From NCBI GenBank assembly GCA_000231825.2, contig JH720298.1, forward strand, positions 830,359 to 894,358: DNA of 64,000 nt, written 5' to 3'. This stretch comes from Tetrahymena elliotti 4EA. Taxonomy: Eukaryota; Ciliophora; Oligohymenophorea; Hymenostomatida; Tetrahymenidae. The notes beneath the pieces are model-generated. The model made no database searches, was not told the DNA's origin, and saw only the letters and a program-made list of their open reading frames with translations. A program made the position numbers and the translations under genes. Below, piece after piece: positions 12,191-22,996 of the stretch; position 1 is the first letter of the stretch; each line of letters begins with the position of its first letter.

Positions 12191-12572
12191 AATAAATTAA
12201 TTGTCTATTTTTCTAATTCCCAAAGTACAGTATCTAACTAAGTAAGTATCTAGTGTGAGAATGATATTATTAAATTTAAAATAATGAATTTGCTTTTTCA
12301 TCAAAATACATTTGAAGTTGTATTTGATTTTGATTTTTTAATTGGTAAATTAATAATAGAAGTTTAAAACAATTATAACACAACTTTAAAAGGATTTTGA
12401 TGAAAAAGTAAGTAAATTCATTATTTTAAATTTAATAATATCATTCTCACATTAGATACTTACTTAGTTAGATACTGTACTTTGGGAATTAAAAAAATAG
12501 ACAATTAATTAATTTATTTGTTTGTTTGCTAAATTTTCACATTCTAATTTTATTTAGTAATCATTTGTTTAA
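12139..12572. repeat. Long foldback: ~165-bp inverted repeat with ~85-bp spacer
   Basis: The left arm (about 12139-12306) is nearly the exact reverse complement of the right arm (about 12394-12572). Shared sequence includes CCCAAAGTACAGTATCTAAC on the left and GTTAGATACTGTACTTTGGG on the right. It also includes GTGAGAATGATATTATTAAA against its complement. The arms carry the dispersed element also seen at 8926-9480. As RNA this would form a very stable hairpin. It may be a foldback or MITE-type element. Confidence 0.9.
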
Positions 12573-12728
12573 GCTTAATTTGCATGAAAAAGTATCTTTT
12601 AAATTGTAAATTAAAAAAAGAGAAAGTAAATAAATATCAAAAAAAATTTAGAAATTTAAAATTAAAAAAGAAAAAATCAGAGTATATACAATACAATATC
12701 ATAAAATGAACTTCAATTCAAAAGTTGA

Positions 12729-13169
12729 TTAATTATTTTAAGATTTAATGAATTAATCTCAGACTAAACCCATGAAACTATTTTTAAAGAAATAGCAACG
12801 AGTATTACTAGGGCAAATAATATCTTAGAGATTTAAAAAGATTATAATCATTACAAATTATTTTTATTATGCTTTGGAGAAGAGAAATTTATAGAAAATT
12901 AAAAAATTTAGTCAAATCATAAGGACATGACCTTTAAGATTGATTGTTTACTCTATTTGATGTGGCCTTAAACAGCTTAACAAATAAGTAGATAATATCT
13001 CTTTCAAAATATAGCTGCTCTTCCTAGTCTACAAACACTTAATTTTTATAAATATTGGTGTCAGTTAAACTTGCTACCTGGAGACAATAATCAATTACTA
13101 GCAGCTTATGGACATTTACTTCACTTTTTAAACATTATTGATAATCCTCAATTAGCGAACAACTTATGA
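12729..13169 (+). pseudogene. Start-less open frame, likely gene fragment
   Basis: A 147-codon frame runs from just after a TGA to the TGA at 13167-13169 with no ATG near its beginning. The peptide has coding character: ETIFKEIATSITRANNILEI, then CLLYLMWPQTAQQI and NIAALPSLQTLNFYKYW. An overlapping frame starts MNFNSKVDQLFQDLMNQ at about 12713 and could be joined only by a frameshift. It is either the 3' exon of a gene whose 5' exons I do not see or a decayed fragment. It lies beside the foldback and duplicated pseudogenes. Family unknown. Confidence 0.4.
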
Positions 13170-14808
13170 AATAATAATTTATAATAATTATTCTTAACGT
13201 TTTTAACTATTAAATTTAAAAACAAAAAAGAAATTAATAAATGAATTCAGATTTTTCTGTTTAAAAATTTTTGAAAATCTCATTCAATGATCGATGAGTC
13301 TAGTGTATAAAAAGCTATTTTGAAAACTAATTTTCATTCTAAAGCAAAAAATAAAATATTTATAATTCAGGTGAATAGCTTCTTCCTTTATTATATTTAG
13401 TTAGATGTATGCACTTAATTTCTAAAACTAAATTTTCTAATCAATCTGATAATAAAAATCATTTAGAAATAAACTCTTAATTTAAAAATTTTAAAATGAA
13501 TATACATTTTTTTATTAAATAAGAATAAACAAACATTAATATTTAATAATATTTTAATTGAATTATTTCAAGAACAAAATTCTTCTTTCCATTATTTTTA
13601 TATTGTTAAATATTATTTTTTTATTTTATTTATTAAGGAATAATTGAAGATAATTTGCTTTTAATTTTATTTGAAAATTCAAAACATTATTTGCCATTAA
13701 TATTATTTTTTTTTATCATATTGAATAAATTTATAAAAAGAACTAATAAATATTAAAATATTTATGATAGAAATACTAAAAAAAAACACTTTTAGATTAT
13801 AGTAGACTTTGATACATATTATTTAATATATTATCACCTTAGTTCACTGTTTTATGAGCAAAAATGTTAAGATTAATATTAGAGAGTGAGTGAGTTAGTT
13901 AGTTAGATAGATAGATACTGAATTTATAAGCTTTAAGAGTGAAGATAGGATATTAAGAACAAAATCAAAGAATAAAATCAATGAAAATCTCTTTATTAGT
14001 AAGTTCCAATAATTTTATAATTTTATGATTAAAGGAATTATTTTTAAAGCATTGAATAATTCAATTTTCAACATCATTAAGTAAGTAAGTAAGTAGGTAG
14101 ATAAGTTAATTTAGAGCAATTTCAATTATGCTCTCTGGATATAATAGCTTTTTTAATGGAAATTAAATCAAAGAAAATTAATTGTTGTAATTTTTAGATA
14201 AATTAATAACAAATTATATAGTTAATTGATGATAGTTATAAAATATTGAAATTATTTTGTTTTATATTTTATTAAAATTTGTAAATTAATATTGCTGATT
14301 AGCCAGCCAAATAGATAGATGATATAATGAAGAAGTGATGAAAAAATCAATTTTTGATTGTGCTTAAATAATTAATCATTCAATCATCTATCTCATAAAC
14401 TCTTTTTCTTTAGTTGTAAAACAATTATTTTTAAATATTTAAGTATTTTTATTAAATCTCTCTTTCTTAGAATTTTAGAATGGATCTTTAGAGAGAGAGC
14501 TAGTTATCTTTTATTGTACTATATAAAAGAGCCAACTTTCCTTCATTCATGTTCATATAAATCAAAATTAGAGATGCTTATGAAAATGAATTTGATCATT
14601 TCATTGGATCTATCTCCATCAGCAATTTATGATGAAAAAATATCTATCAATATATTAGTATACTTTTTATCTTAGTTTATTTATTTGTTTTTATGTTTGT
14701 TTGTTTATTAATTTTATTTAGTTGGAAGACTTTTTTATAATTGTATGGACAAAAAAGAAATCATCATGTTAAATTATTCATGAAGCTTAGATTTTTTGGT
14801 TTATTTAT
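13170..14808. other. Intergenic, no gene recognised
   Basis: AT-rich DNA with short GTTA, GTAA and GATA simple repeats (near 13890, 14085, 13905). No coding frame of note. It includes the 3' flank of the N/Q-rich gene. Confidence 0.5.
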
Positions 14809-16545
14809 TCATTGGTATGCGCTGAAACTCTTTCTTGTATGTTCTTCTTTGACCATTTTATCATTACTTTCTGTTTATTCTTGATTGTTGGAATTATTTA
14901 CTCTTTATGATTCTATCATCATTTAAAATTATTTTTGCTATTCTGGGTCTAAAGATTTGAATTCTTTTAAAAGGATTTATAAATCAGGAAGAGATGTTTT
15001 GAATTAATGAGAGGCTTCTTGGGTCTTATCCTCTTTCTTTTATTCTGCAACAGAAGGGGAAATAGACATATTACTACCGTTTTTATTGTTTATATTATTA
15101 GAATTATTATCATTGTTTGAAAAGCCTATCAAATCGCTAGGGTTTATTTGGTTATTCTATTACATCTACTATTATTATTGTTGTTGCTGTTATAATTACT
15201 ATTATTGATGTTATTGTTGTTGTTATTGTTATTGTTATTGTTGAATTTACTACTATTACTATTGCTACAATTATTATTATTAGTTGTTATTATTAAAATT
15301 ATTGTTGTTGTTATTATTATTATTATTAAAATTGTTAGCAGGAGAATTTTTGATCTAGTTAGCTGCTAAATTATTATTATTATTACTATTATTATTGGAG
15401 TTATTACTATTGAAGAATTAAGTATTACTAATTCCTGAGGGTGTTGGTGTAGGAGGGGCGAAAGCGAAGCTTGTCATAGAAGAAATACCTCCGTTCTCAA
15501 AGTTTGGATAGGTGCCTTAAAACATATTCATATATGGATTTTCTGATTAATCAGGTTTATCTAATTCATTAAGAGTACCACCTCCTCCTCCTCCTCCTCC
15601 TATTTTTGAGATAGGTAGATATTATTTAGATTGTATGATGAATGGAGTAAGTATAGGATTGTATCCAAAAATACCAGGTGTTGGTACAGTAGGATATGAA
15701 TAATAGCCAGGAACTATTGGAGTGATGGCAGAAGGGGTTGTATTGCCTATTGTAGAATATGGAGGTTTAAATAATGGGAGATTTCTGACACCAGGAGATT
15801 GCATGGTGCTATCTAATTAAAACATTGGAGATGCAGTTTCATGTTAGTTCATACTGGATTATTGATTAATTTAAGATTAGCTGGGCATTTAAATCTAGTT
15901 TTTGTTATTGTTGGGGAATCCAGCAGCATATAAAGGAGTCATTGATGAGCCTTAGAAGAAATTTAAACCATTATAATAAGGAGTCTAAGTAAATATATTA
16001 TCTAAATTATTTTAGCTCATTATTCCTACTTGAGCTAAATTGTTTGTCTCACTTTCATTATTTGCAGGTAAATTAGCATTTACAACTGCTGCTCCATTTT
16101 GAATAGGATTAGAATCAGCCTTAGGAATTTTAATATTTTGCATAACTAGACCTCTTCTTGCTAATACAGAATTAGATGCTACTGTGTTATTAGGCTAATT
16201 TTATTTGTCACCTTATGAAGAGTCTAAGTTGTTACCACTTGTGTTGTTATTGAAGTTCAAGCGAGCTAGATTTAAGGTAGCTCCTCTGTTTAATAGACCA
16301 TCTTTACCTTCTTCATTATTTTTTTATAAGTTAAGGTTAGCCTTTTTGTTGTTGTTATTATCATCTTCTTCCTCAATATTAGGATTTCCTTCCATAAGCT
16401 CCTCATCTTAGTCATCCTATTCCTCAATCTTTAAGTTCTTTCTGTCATTGTTATTTGTGCTATTAGAAGCAGTTTAGTTATTTCCAAAATTATTTTTCAA
16501 TTGGTTTCTCCTAATAGTATTTAAAAATAAACGATTAATTTCATT
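14809..16545 (-). CDS. Asn/Gln-rich prion-like protein, 5' end unresolved
   Basis: One continuous frame runs from an upstream TGA (16546-16548) to TGA at 14809-14811. The first ATG in frame is at 16395 (528 residues), but upstream codons (RRNQLKNNFGNNQTASNS) also look coding. A GTA..TTAG intron ending near 16512 with an unseen first exon is therefore likely. The protein has an acidic N-terminal stretch, a Pro/Gly/Tyr-rich middle (ITPIVPGYYSYPTVPTPG), a Gly7 run, poly-Asn blocks, and a Gln-rich tract at about 15160-15290 encoded by mixed CAA/TAA/TAG. The C-terminus is charged and ends SFSAYQ. No folded domain is recognised. Such composition is common in RNA-granule or transcription-associated proteins; that role is inference. 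Confidence 0.75.
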
Positions 16546-17488
16546 TCAAGTAAAGTAAAATTGTATAAAACTCTATTTAAAATTATTAAAACAAACTCAT
16601 TCATTATTTGTAAGTAAAATACAAAACAACCATTCACTCTTTCAAAGCTCAATATAAAAATCTATTTATGATGAGTCAATAGAACTATTATCTATTCGTA
16701 AAGATTGAGAAACTTTTTGATATGTATTCTCAATAGCTAAACTCAAATCAACCAAATACCCAAAAAAACAAGTAAATTAATTAGCAAGCAAGTAAGGGAG
16801 GAAGGAAGTAAGAAAGAAAGAAAAATTCAAATATTTTAGTTTAATTGAGAAAAATAAAAAAATTGATTATAAAAATAAATGTTGGCAAAATCAGAGGAGA
16901 GAGAGATCCAAATAGAGAGTAAATTGCGTTAATGGTGTTATTTGTAGTCTATTATAATTAATATTATTAATTTCTTTTTTAGCTTTTATATTTTGTGGGA
17001 AATTCAAAAAATTTTAGTGCTTTTAATTCAATGAACCATAAATAATCTTTATTTTATTATAAATTTTATAATCTTTTTCACAGTGCATGTGTATGTTATC
17101 TTTCTTAATTTATTTATTTATTTGCTGCTAGCCTAGGAAATTAAACAATCGAGATCGATTTTTTATAATATTTGATTGATATATCAAATTATTGCTTGTG
17201 TTCTATTTTTCACATAAAATCCTTAATTAATTTATTTGTTATTAATAACTATTTTCTTTTTGAATTTTCTTTTTTTTTGTTAGATTTTTTCCATAGCTCT
17301 TCTTTTTTGTCAAAATTTAAATTATCATCTATCTGATTCATTCATTCTTAGATTAACAAATTGATACAGGCCAAGTCTTTAAGTTTTACTTAAGAGAGCT
17401 ACTTTGAGTTGATTAAACTTTCTTTGGTTGGTGGCTTGGTCTTTTACTATTTAAGCGCTTTCTTAATGAAGATTAAATTAATTAAATT
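16546..17488. other. Intergenic or 5' exon zone, unresolved
   Basis: Contains a possible short plus-strand first exon near 16879 (ATG, then LAKSEEREIQIE, then a GTAAAT donor). It also contains the 5' region of the minus-strand N/Q-rich gene. Nothing can be fixed without transcripts. Confidence 0.3.
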
Positions 17489-17761
17489 TTGATAGAAGAG
17501 CTGAGAGAAAAGTTTAATCATCTTGAAATAATACAAATAAAAGCGAATAACTCTCTTACAGCACTAATTAAAAATAACAGTAGTGATGAAGAGGAGTTTG
17601 TTCAGATTATCATTAAATCTGAGGTGGAAGCGAATGAAATCTATCTTAATTGCGAATTAAATCTATCTGTAACCACAATTTATAAAGATTTTGCATAAAA
17701 ATAAATCGGAATAGTCATATCTTTTTTTCTTCTTCCTTGCTTGCAAAATTTGGAAGGGTGA
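17489..17761 (+). CDS. Uncertain small gene or last exon
   Basis: The open frame has coding-like composition (EELREKFNHLEIIQIKANNS, then SSDEEEFVQIIIKSEVEANE and LNLSVTTIYKDF) and ends at TGA 17759-17761. No in-frame ATG precedes it. A splice joining a preceding open stretch (AKSLSFTQESYF, from about 17372) to EELREKF would keep frame, but it needs a GTTGAT donor, unusual here. The product would be a short acidic helical protein. Its 3' end overlaps the Myb gene's 3' end by about 47 bp on the other strand, so at least one of the two ends may be wrong. Function unknown. Confidence 0.35.
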
Positions 17762-19097
17762 ATTGGAGAAATGAGAGTCGAGGGAAGCAATTTAGTAAAT
17801 TGAGTTTTTATGCAATTTGATTAATTTGAATATAAAAAAAATTTATATTTAATAAATATATATAGTTAGTTGTCTATTACTTTTTGTTTGTTTCGTTTTG
17901 CATTGCAAATTAATGGCTGGCATTGGCTACAGCTTAATTTATATGAGAGTACATTGATGCTGGTGCATTTAACCCAAGTTTTGAGTTGCCATTTTGGTGA
18001 TGATTATTGTTTTGAGAATTTTGATCATCTTCTTCATCATCATCTTCATCATCGTCTTCATCATCATCTTCGTCGTGCTCTTCCTCAAGATCATCATCTT
18101 CTTCCATAACGTTCATGTTTTTTGCTGCTGCCTTTTGAGCTTGTAAGACCTTTTTCTTGGATGGGTTGTTCTTGGTGTTGTTTGAGCAAGCATCTTTTAC
18201 CTTTTAATTATTATCGCTATTTCTATTTGCTATGTAGGAATTATCATCTGAGAGATAAATACGACTAATATGTGAATAGAAACGATTTTTCACTGTATTT
18301 TCAGGACGACCAACAAGCTCATTAGAAATAGCTGACCACTTAGGACCTTGCTCTAAAAACATATCTAAAATTTTCTGATCTTCATCTTCTGTCCAAGGAG
18401 TTCTTTTAATGGAAGGATCGAGCTTATTAATATAACGCTCACGAACTTATTTGCCAGTTTTACCTTCAATGTGTTAAGCAATCATGCCCCAGTTCTTGCC
18501 ATATTTTTCACTAAGTTCTATCACCTTTTAGTCCTCTTCGGAAGTCCATGGCTTACGAACTTTAGTAGGCAAGATACGACGCCAGCGCTATGAGCACTGA
18601 GAAGCATTTCTACCAGGAATTTTAGCTGCTATTTCGTTCCACTTTCCTGGCATTTATTCACACAATCTCTTTAATAATTCATCTTCTTCACTTGTCCAAA
18701 TCTTAATTTGACGCTTCTTCTTAACTATGTTGGCATGCTTGACGATAATCCTCTTGTTCTTGAAATGAGAAATATTTATGTTATGATGGCTATGAGGAAC
18801 TGAACCAGGAGAATTGTTGGAGTCATTCAACTGGTGGTTGGATCCTTTGTTGTTGTTCTTCAAATATTACTTGTAAGATGCTCCACTACCTTCCAAAAAG
18901 CTTGTGCTATTTAAATTATGATTGCTAGAAGGCTGAATACCGCCTACACCACCCAAGGCATTCAAATTACCTTCACTATTGAGGCGGGCCTAATTAGCAT
19001 AGAGAGCTTGATTGGCTCCAAAATAATTCATGTGCATCGCTTGCTAGATGGCTAATTAACTTTACAATTAACTTTACATTCCTTCTGTTTTTATCAT
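17715..19097 (-). CDS. Three-repeat (3R) Myb DNA-binding protein
   Basis: From ATG at 19097 (MIKTEGMQSQLQSQL) to TGA at 17715, 460 residues. Three Myb repeats begin at about residues 134 (WTSEEDELLKRLCEQ), 184 (WTSEEDQKVIELSEKYGKNW) and 235 (WTEDEDQKILDMFLEQGPKW). Each has its later tryptophan(s) and recognition helix (NASQCSQRWRRI, TGKQVRERYINKL, ENTVKNRFYSHI). This is the animal c-Myb/plant 3R arrangement, which binds AACNG-type DNA in the nucleus. A Lys-rich segment and a long Asp/Glu run (18040-18100) follow, the latter a possible activation or histone-contact region. The last ~45 residues look less coding-like, and a GTAATAG donor near 17882 may start a final intron. The N-terminus may be longer: see the exons at 22280-22517. 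Confidence 0.9.
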
Positions 19098-22000
19098 GTT
19101 CTTTATAATGCGTTTAATTAAAAAATAATTTCGTTATAATTAAATATTGCAAATATTTTTTTTAGCTTTGCCTTTTATTTTCTGCTTTAATTAATAGTAT
19201 ATTTATTTCCATTTCAATCTAATCCATTCCTACCTCTCTCAAAAAAATTAACTCACACACTCGCTCACTCAAACATAAACAAACAAACAAACAAACAAAT
19301 AAACATTCATTGATTCATTGATTGATTTATTCATTGCACAGCCATTCCAATTAATTACAGATCAAAAATTAAAGCAAATTATTTACATCTTGTTTGTAAA
19401 AAAATCAAACATTCTAATCATCCATTTAAAACAGATTAACTTGTTTAATTAATTGCCTCACTTTTTAATTCTGCTTTTGTTTATTAATTCATTCAACCAC
19501 ACCCAATAATACCTCTATCAGACAAACTTTACACTAAACTAACAAACTAGCTAAAAAATCAAAATCCAACTTCAAACTAAAAACCAAAAAATTAAACAAG
19601 CAAGCACAAGCATCTCATTTGGTCTGCTAAAAAATTTAATTTACTCTGTAAAAAAAAATTTTTGTGGTGGCTTTACTTTTTTGTTTTTCTGGTAGAGTGA
19701 TTGAAAATGCTATTTTTAAAATTCTGAGAATGTAATTTTATGAATGTGAGGATTAAAATATTTGGGTTGGCTTTGGATAGAAATTTAAGCAAAAAGAAAA
19801 TGCTGATTGAATAATTTTGCTTACTTTTGAAGGCTTTTAAAGGAAGTTAAATTTCAACTAAAATGCAAATGGATTTTCTAACAAAAAATATTTAATTATC
19901 TTATTGGATTGTTCAAAAGCTATCCTAAAATTTTTGATATTTGTTTGATTTTTTTGCTTGCGTTTTGGGAAGTTTATAGTTTTATATTTTAAAAAGGAGA
20001 TTTCCAAAATACACTCATCACTTCGAGAAAAAAAGTAAGCTAGGAAAAATTTTAATTTTTGAAAATATTTCGATTAAATATGCAAAATTTTTCTTATGTA
20101 ATTTCAAATAATAGAAGGTGTGCTTTTGAATCAAATTTCACAGAATTAAGGAGTAATCTAATAAAAATTATAAGTATTTTTAACCTAAAATTTAGTAATT
20201 TAAATTTATGTTAATATCATCAATGCTGTCTGTATTCATCATTTTAAACTCTTTTATTCATTTTTCCTATAAAACTATTAAATTAAGGGGGGAAAAAGAA
20301 TCTCAAAATAGAGAGAGAGTTCAATTTAGATAGTTTTTTATAACTAAATTATGTAATTGATATTCGTTCTTTTACACTAATAACTAGTTGTGGTAAAATG
20401 ATTAAGTAAACCAAATTTTTATCAATCAAAATATGTTTGCTTGCATTCCAAATTGTAAGGAACAAAAAAAACTAGGGGGTATTTTCATTAGATAAGATGA
20501 AATAATTCTGAGAATAAATTAGATTACTTCTGATGATTATAATAAATCTTCTAAGAATCAAAATCATTGCAAGGTGTTATAAAAAATTATAATATAATTA
20601 TTTGAATAAAAATGGAAGGAATTATAATATTTTTAATGCTATTTCATTTCATCTTTTCTCTATTAAAATTAATAAGTTATTAACCTACTGACTCAAAAAA
20701 AAACTATTCTATGTCTGTAATGAGGCAATTTTATTTGTAAAGAAAATATTTTTTTGAAAACTTTTTCAGATGCAAGATCAGAGGGACAATTAACTCTTCG
20801 CGCAAATGAAAATATTATAAAAATTATTATAAAATATTACAGAGAAAATCCTCTCTCTTTGGATTCAATCAAAAAAATTTGTTAATGAGGATGAATAATC
20901 AAATAATTCTAGCATCCAAAAAAATAATAGAAATTAATTTGTTTGCGATTTAGTCAGGCTATTCTAATTTCTTAAGCAAATTTAGTAAAAAAACAAATAA
21001 ATAATTTGCTTTGATCGTGTTAATTTAGATGTAAAATTTTTGAGAGTATTTAAAGGGATTTTGATCAAAAATAATCAAAAACTAATTAAATATTTAGTTT
21101 TTATTTGTATTTTACTTACATTAAATTTTATAAATTAACAAAGTAATGTTTCTCATTTCTTTAAATAAATCACTATGTATGCTCGTTTTCTCTCTTTGAG
21201 AGATTCAGTATATTTCTTTAAAACGCATCTACTGAAAGGATAGGAGTGATAGTAAAAAAAGCAAAAAAAAATAAAAATTAGATTTATCTTGGGATCTAAA
21301 TCTTTAAAAGAAATAAAGGAGGGGTCAGTGGTGAGGTGAAGTTATTTAATGAATCAATTAATTTTATTAGACTTTAATAATATTGTGAAGGTAGGTAGGT
21401 AGGTATGTATATATGTATTAACTAACTAACTAACTATCTATCTAACTTAATTAAATTTATTGAAAAGATTAAAATAGATAAAAAATTAATTAATTTCCTT
21501 AGAAATTTATAAGGATATTGGCAAAATTTTTATCTTTGATTTGATTGAGTTCTAATATCGGCAAAATTGTTAATTTATTTTCCCACCTTTTTGAACCTTT
21601 TCTATTTTTTTAAAATATTCTGAAGGAATTTTATAAATCTTTTGGATTTTAGTTATTTTTTTTTTCCCTTTCACACACAATATTAATTTTTTAGCAAAAA
21701 CTAATTTCATCATTTTGTTTGATCAAATTTATTTATATGAATAATAACTTGTGCTCTAAAGAAGAAATGACATAAATACATATCTCAATCGCACTTAAAA
21801 ATTATATTTTATTAGCTGATTTCATTTTCTACTTTCTCGTTCAAAAAATTATAATAGAGTTTTGGCATACTAATTTTAGCATTTTATTTTTCTTATATGT
21901 TACTTACAATTTACAAATAAAAATAGTAACTAAAACACCTAAATTTGAATTTTACATGTGCTGCTTAATCTTAATTTGCGAAAATAAGCATATTTTTCTT

Positions 22001-22279
22001 TAGCATTTGATAATATGCCTCAAATAAACTATTTCCTTTTTCAAAAATATTCATTTTAATGGTATTTGCTAAACTGAAATTGATATTTGGATGGTTGTTT
22101 GTTATGTTGAGATTGAAAAAAATTGATGCAGGAAGAAACACTAGAAGTGAATGTGAGAGTTTATAATAGTGTTTGGTTTTTATTGCAAAAATCAGAGATT
22201 ACATCAGATTGAGTGGAAATTTTTTACAATTTGCATTGTAGGCAAAGCTAAAATAGAATTGATTAAAAATTAATTTTAC
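19098..22279. other. 3.2-kb non-coding stretch upstream of Myb ORF (intergenic or large intron)
   Basis: AT-rich, with many simple repeats (AACA at 19275, GTAG/AACT at 21390-21440). No convincing coding frame on either strand. If the 22280-22387 exon belongs to the Myb gene, most of this is one intron. Confidence 0.5.
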
Positions 22280-22517
22280 CTGCATTTTAAGATTAAGGAT
22301 GGAAGAGGGGGACTCAATCATTCCATTTTGACCTAAAAAACCAGGGTTTTAGCTAATATTGTTGGAGCTACCGCCACCATAACTAAACTAATTAATTTTG
22401 AAAAAAAAATTTAAAGTAATTAATTAAAAATTAAAAAATTGATTGATGAAAATAGTAGCTAGATTAATTTGAAATATAGAAAATATATTTTTAAATGATT
22501 ACTTATTATGGATTCAT
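22280..22517 (-). CDS. Two putative exons, possible 5' end of the Myb gene
   Basis: Exon 22517-22503 starts ATG and encodes MNPQQ, followed by GTAATC. After a ~115-bp intron ending AATTAG, exon 22387-22280 encodes FSYGGGSSNNISQNPGFLGQ...LNLKMQ (36 residues) and ends at a GTAAAA donor, phase 0. A phase-0 acceptor (TTATAAAG) lies just before the Myb ATG at 19097. Joining there keeps frame and gives a Gln/Asn/Gly-rich N-terminus similar in style to the following MIKTEG...QAMHMNYFG. The exons look real from composition and splice sites. Their assignment to Myb through a ~3.2-kb intron is inference. Confidence 0.45.
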
Positions 22518-22969
22518 CGAGCTATTGCTATGAGGGGGGTTGCTAAAATTTTAATACTATAACTACAAATTCATATTTCTAAATGAAGATAATCGATCCT
22601 TTCTTGCTATTAAATAGTTCTGATAAGAGGGTAACGAACTTACTATTTTTGAGAGTAGAATAAAAGAGTTTCCAATTAATGTCTGATGATATCTTTATTC
22701 ACTGACTTAATTTTTCTATGTCTTTCAATCAATCCTTTCAATACGCTTGCTAAAATTTCTTTCCTTTATGCTGGAAAATGTATGTGCTAAAAGTAGAATT
22801 TTCTCTTTGCTTTTCTTCAAAAAATCTTTTCCTGTTAGCATTTTTATTAAATAAAGGTTCTTTAATGTTATCTAAAAAATAGCTTTAAATTCTGTGCTTT
22901 TTAAGTTTAATTTATTTTGATAAATGTGGACACATTAAATGAAATTTCACTTTAAAATATTAACTTACA

Positions 22970-22996
22970 GGTCTCCCGTATTGCGGGAGGGATACC
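22970..22996. other. GC-rich hairpin
   Basis: CTCCCG (22973-22978) pairs with CGGGAG (22984-22989) around the loop TATTG. Outer GGT and ACC can extend the stem. It lies within a locally GC-richer ~130-bp island on an otherwise AT-rich background, next to a GTAAGT sequence on the minus strand. It could be part of a structured RNA or a coding exon. Confidence 0.5.

Noticed and set aside
17870..18109. Plus-strand His/Leu-rich frame (HHHLHHRLHHHLRR)
   Set aside because: Antisense of the Asp/Glu-rich run of the Myb protein.
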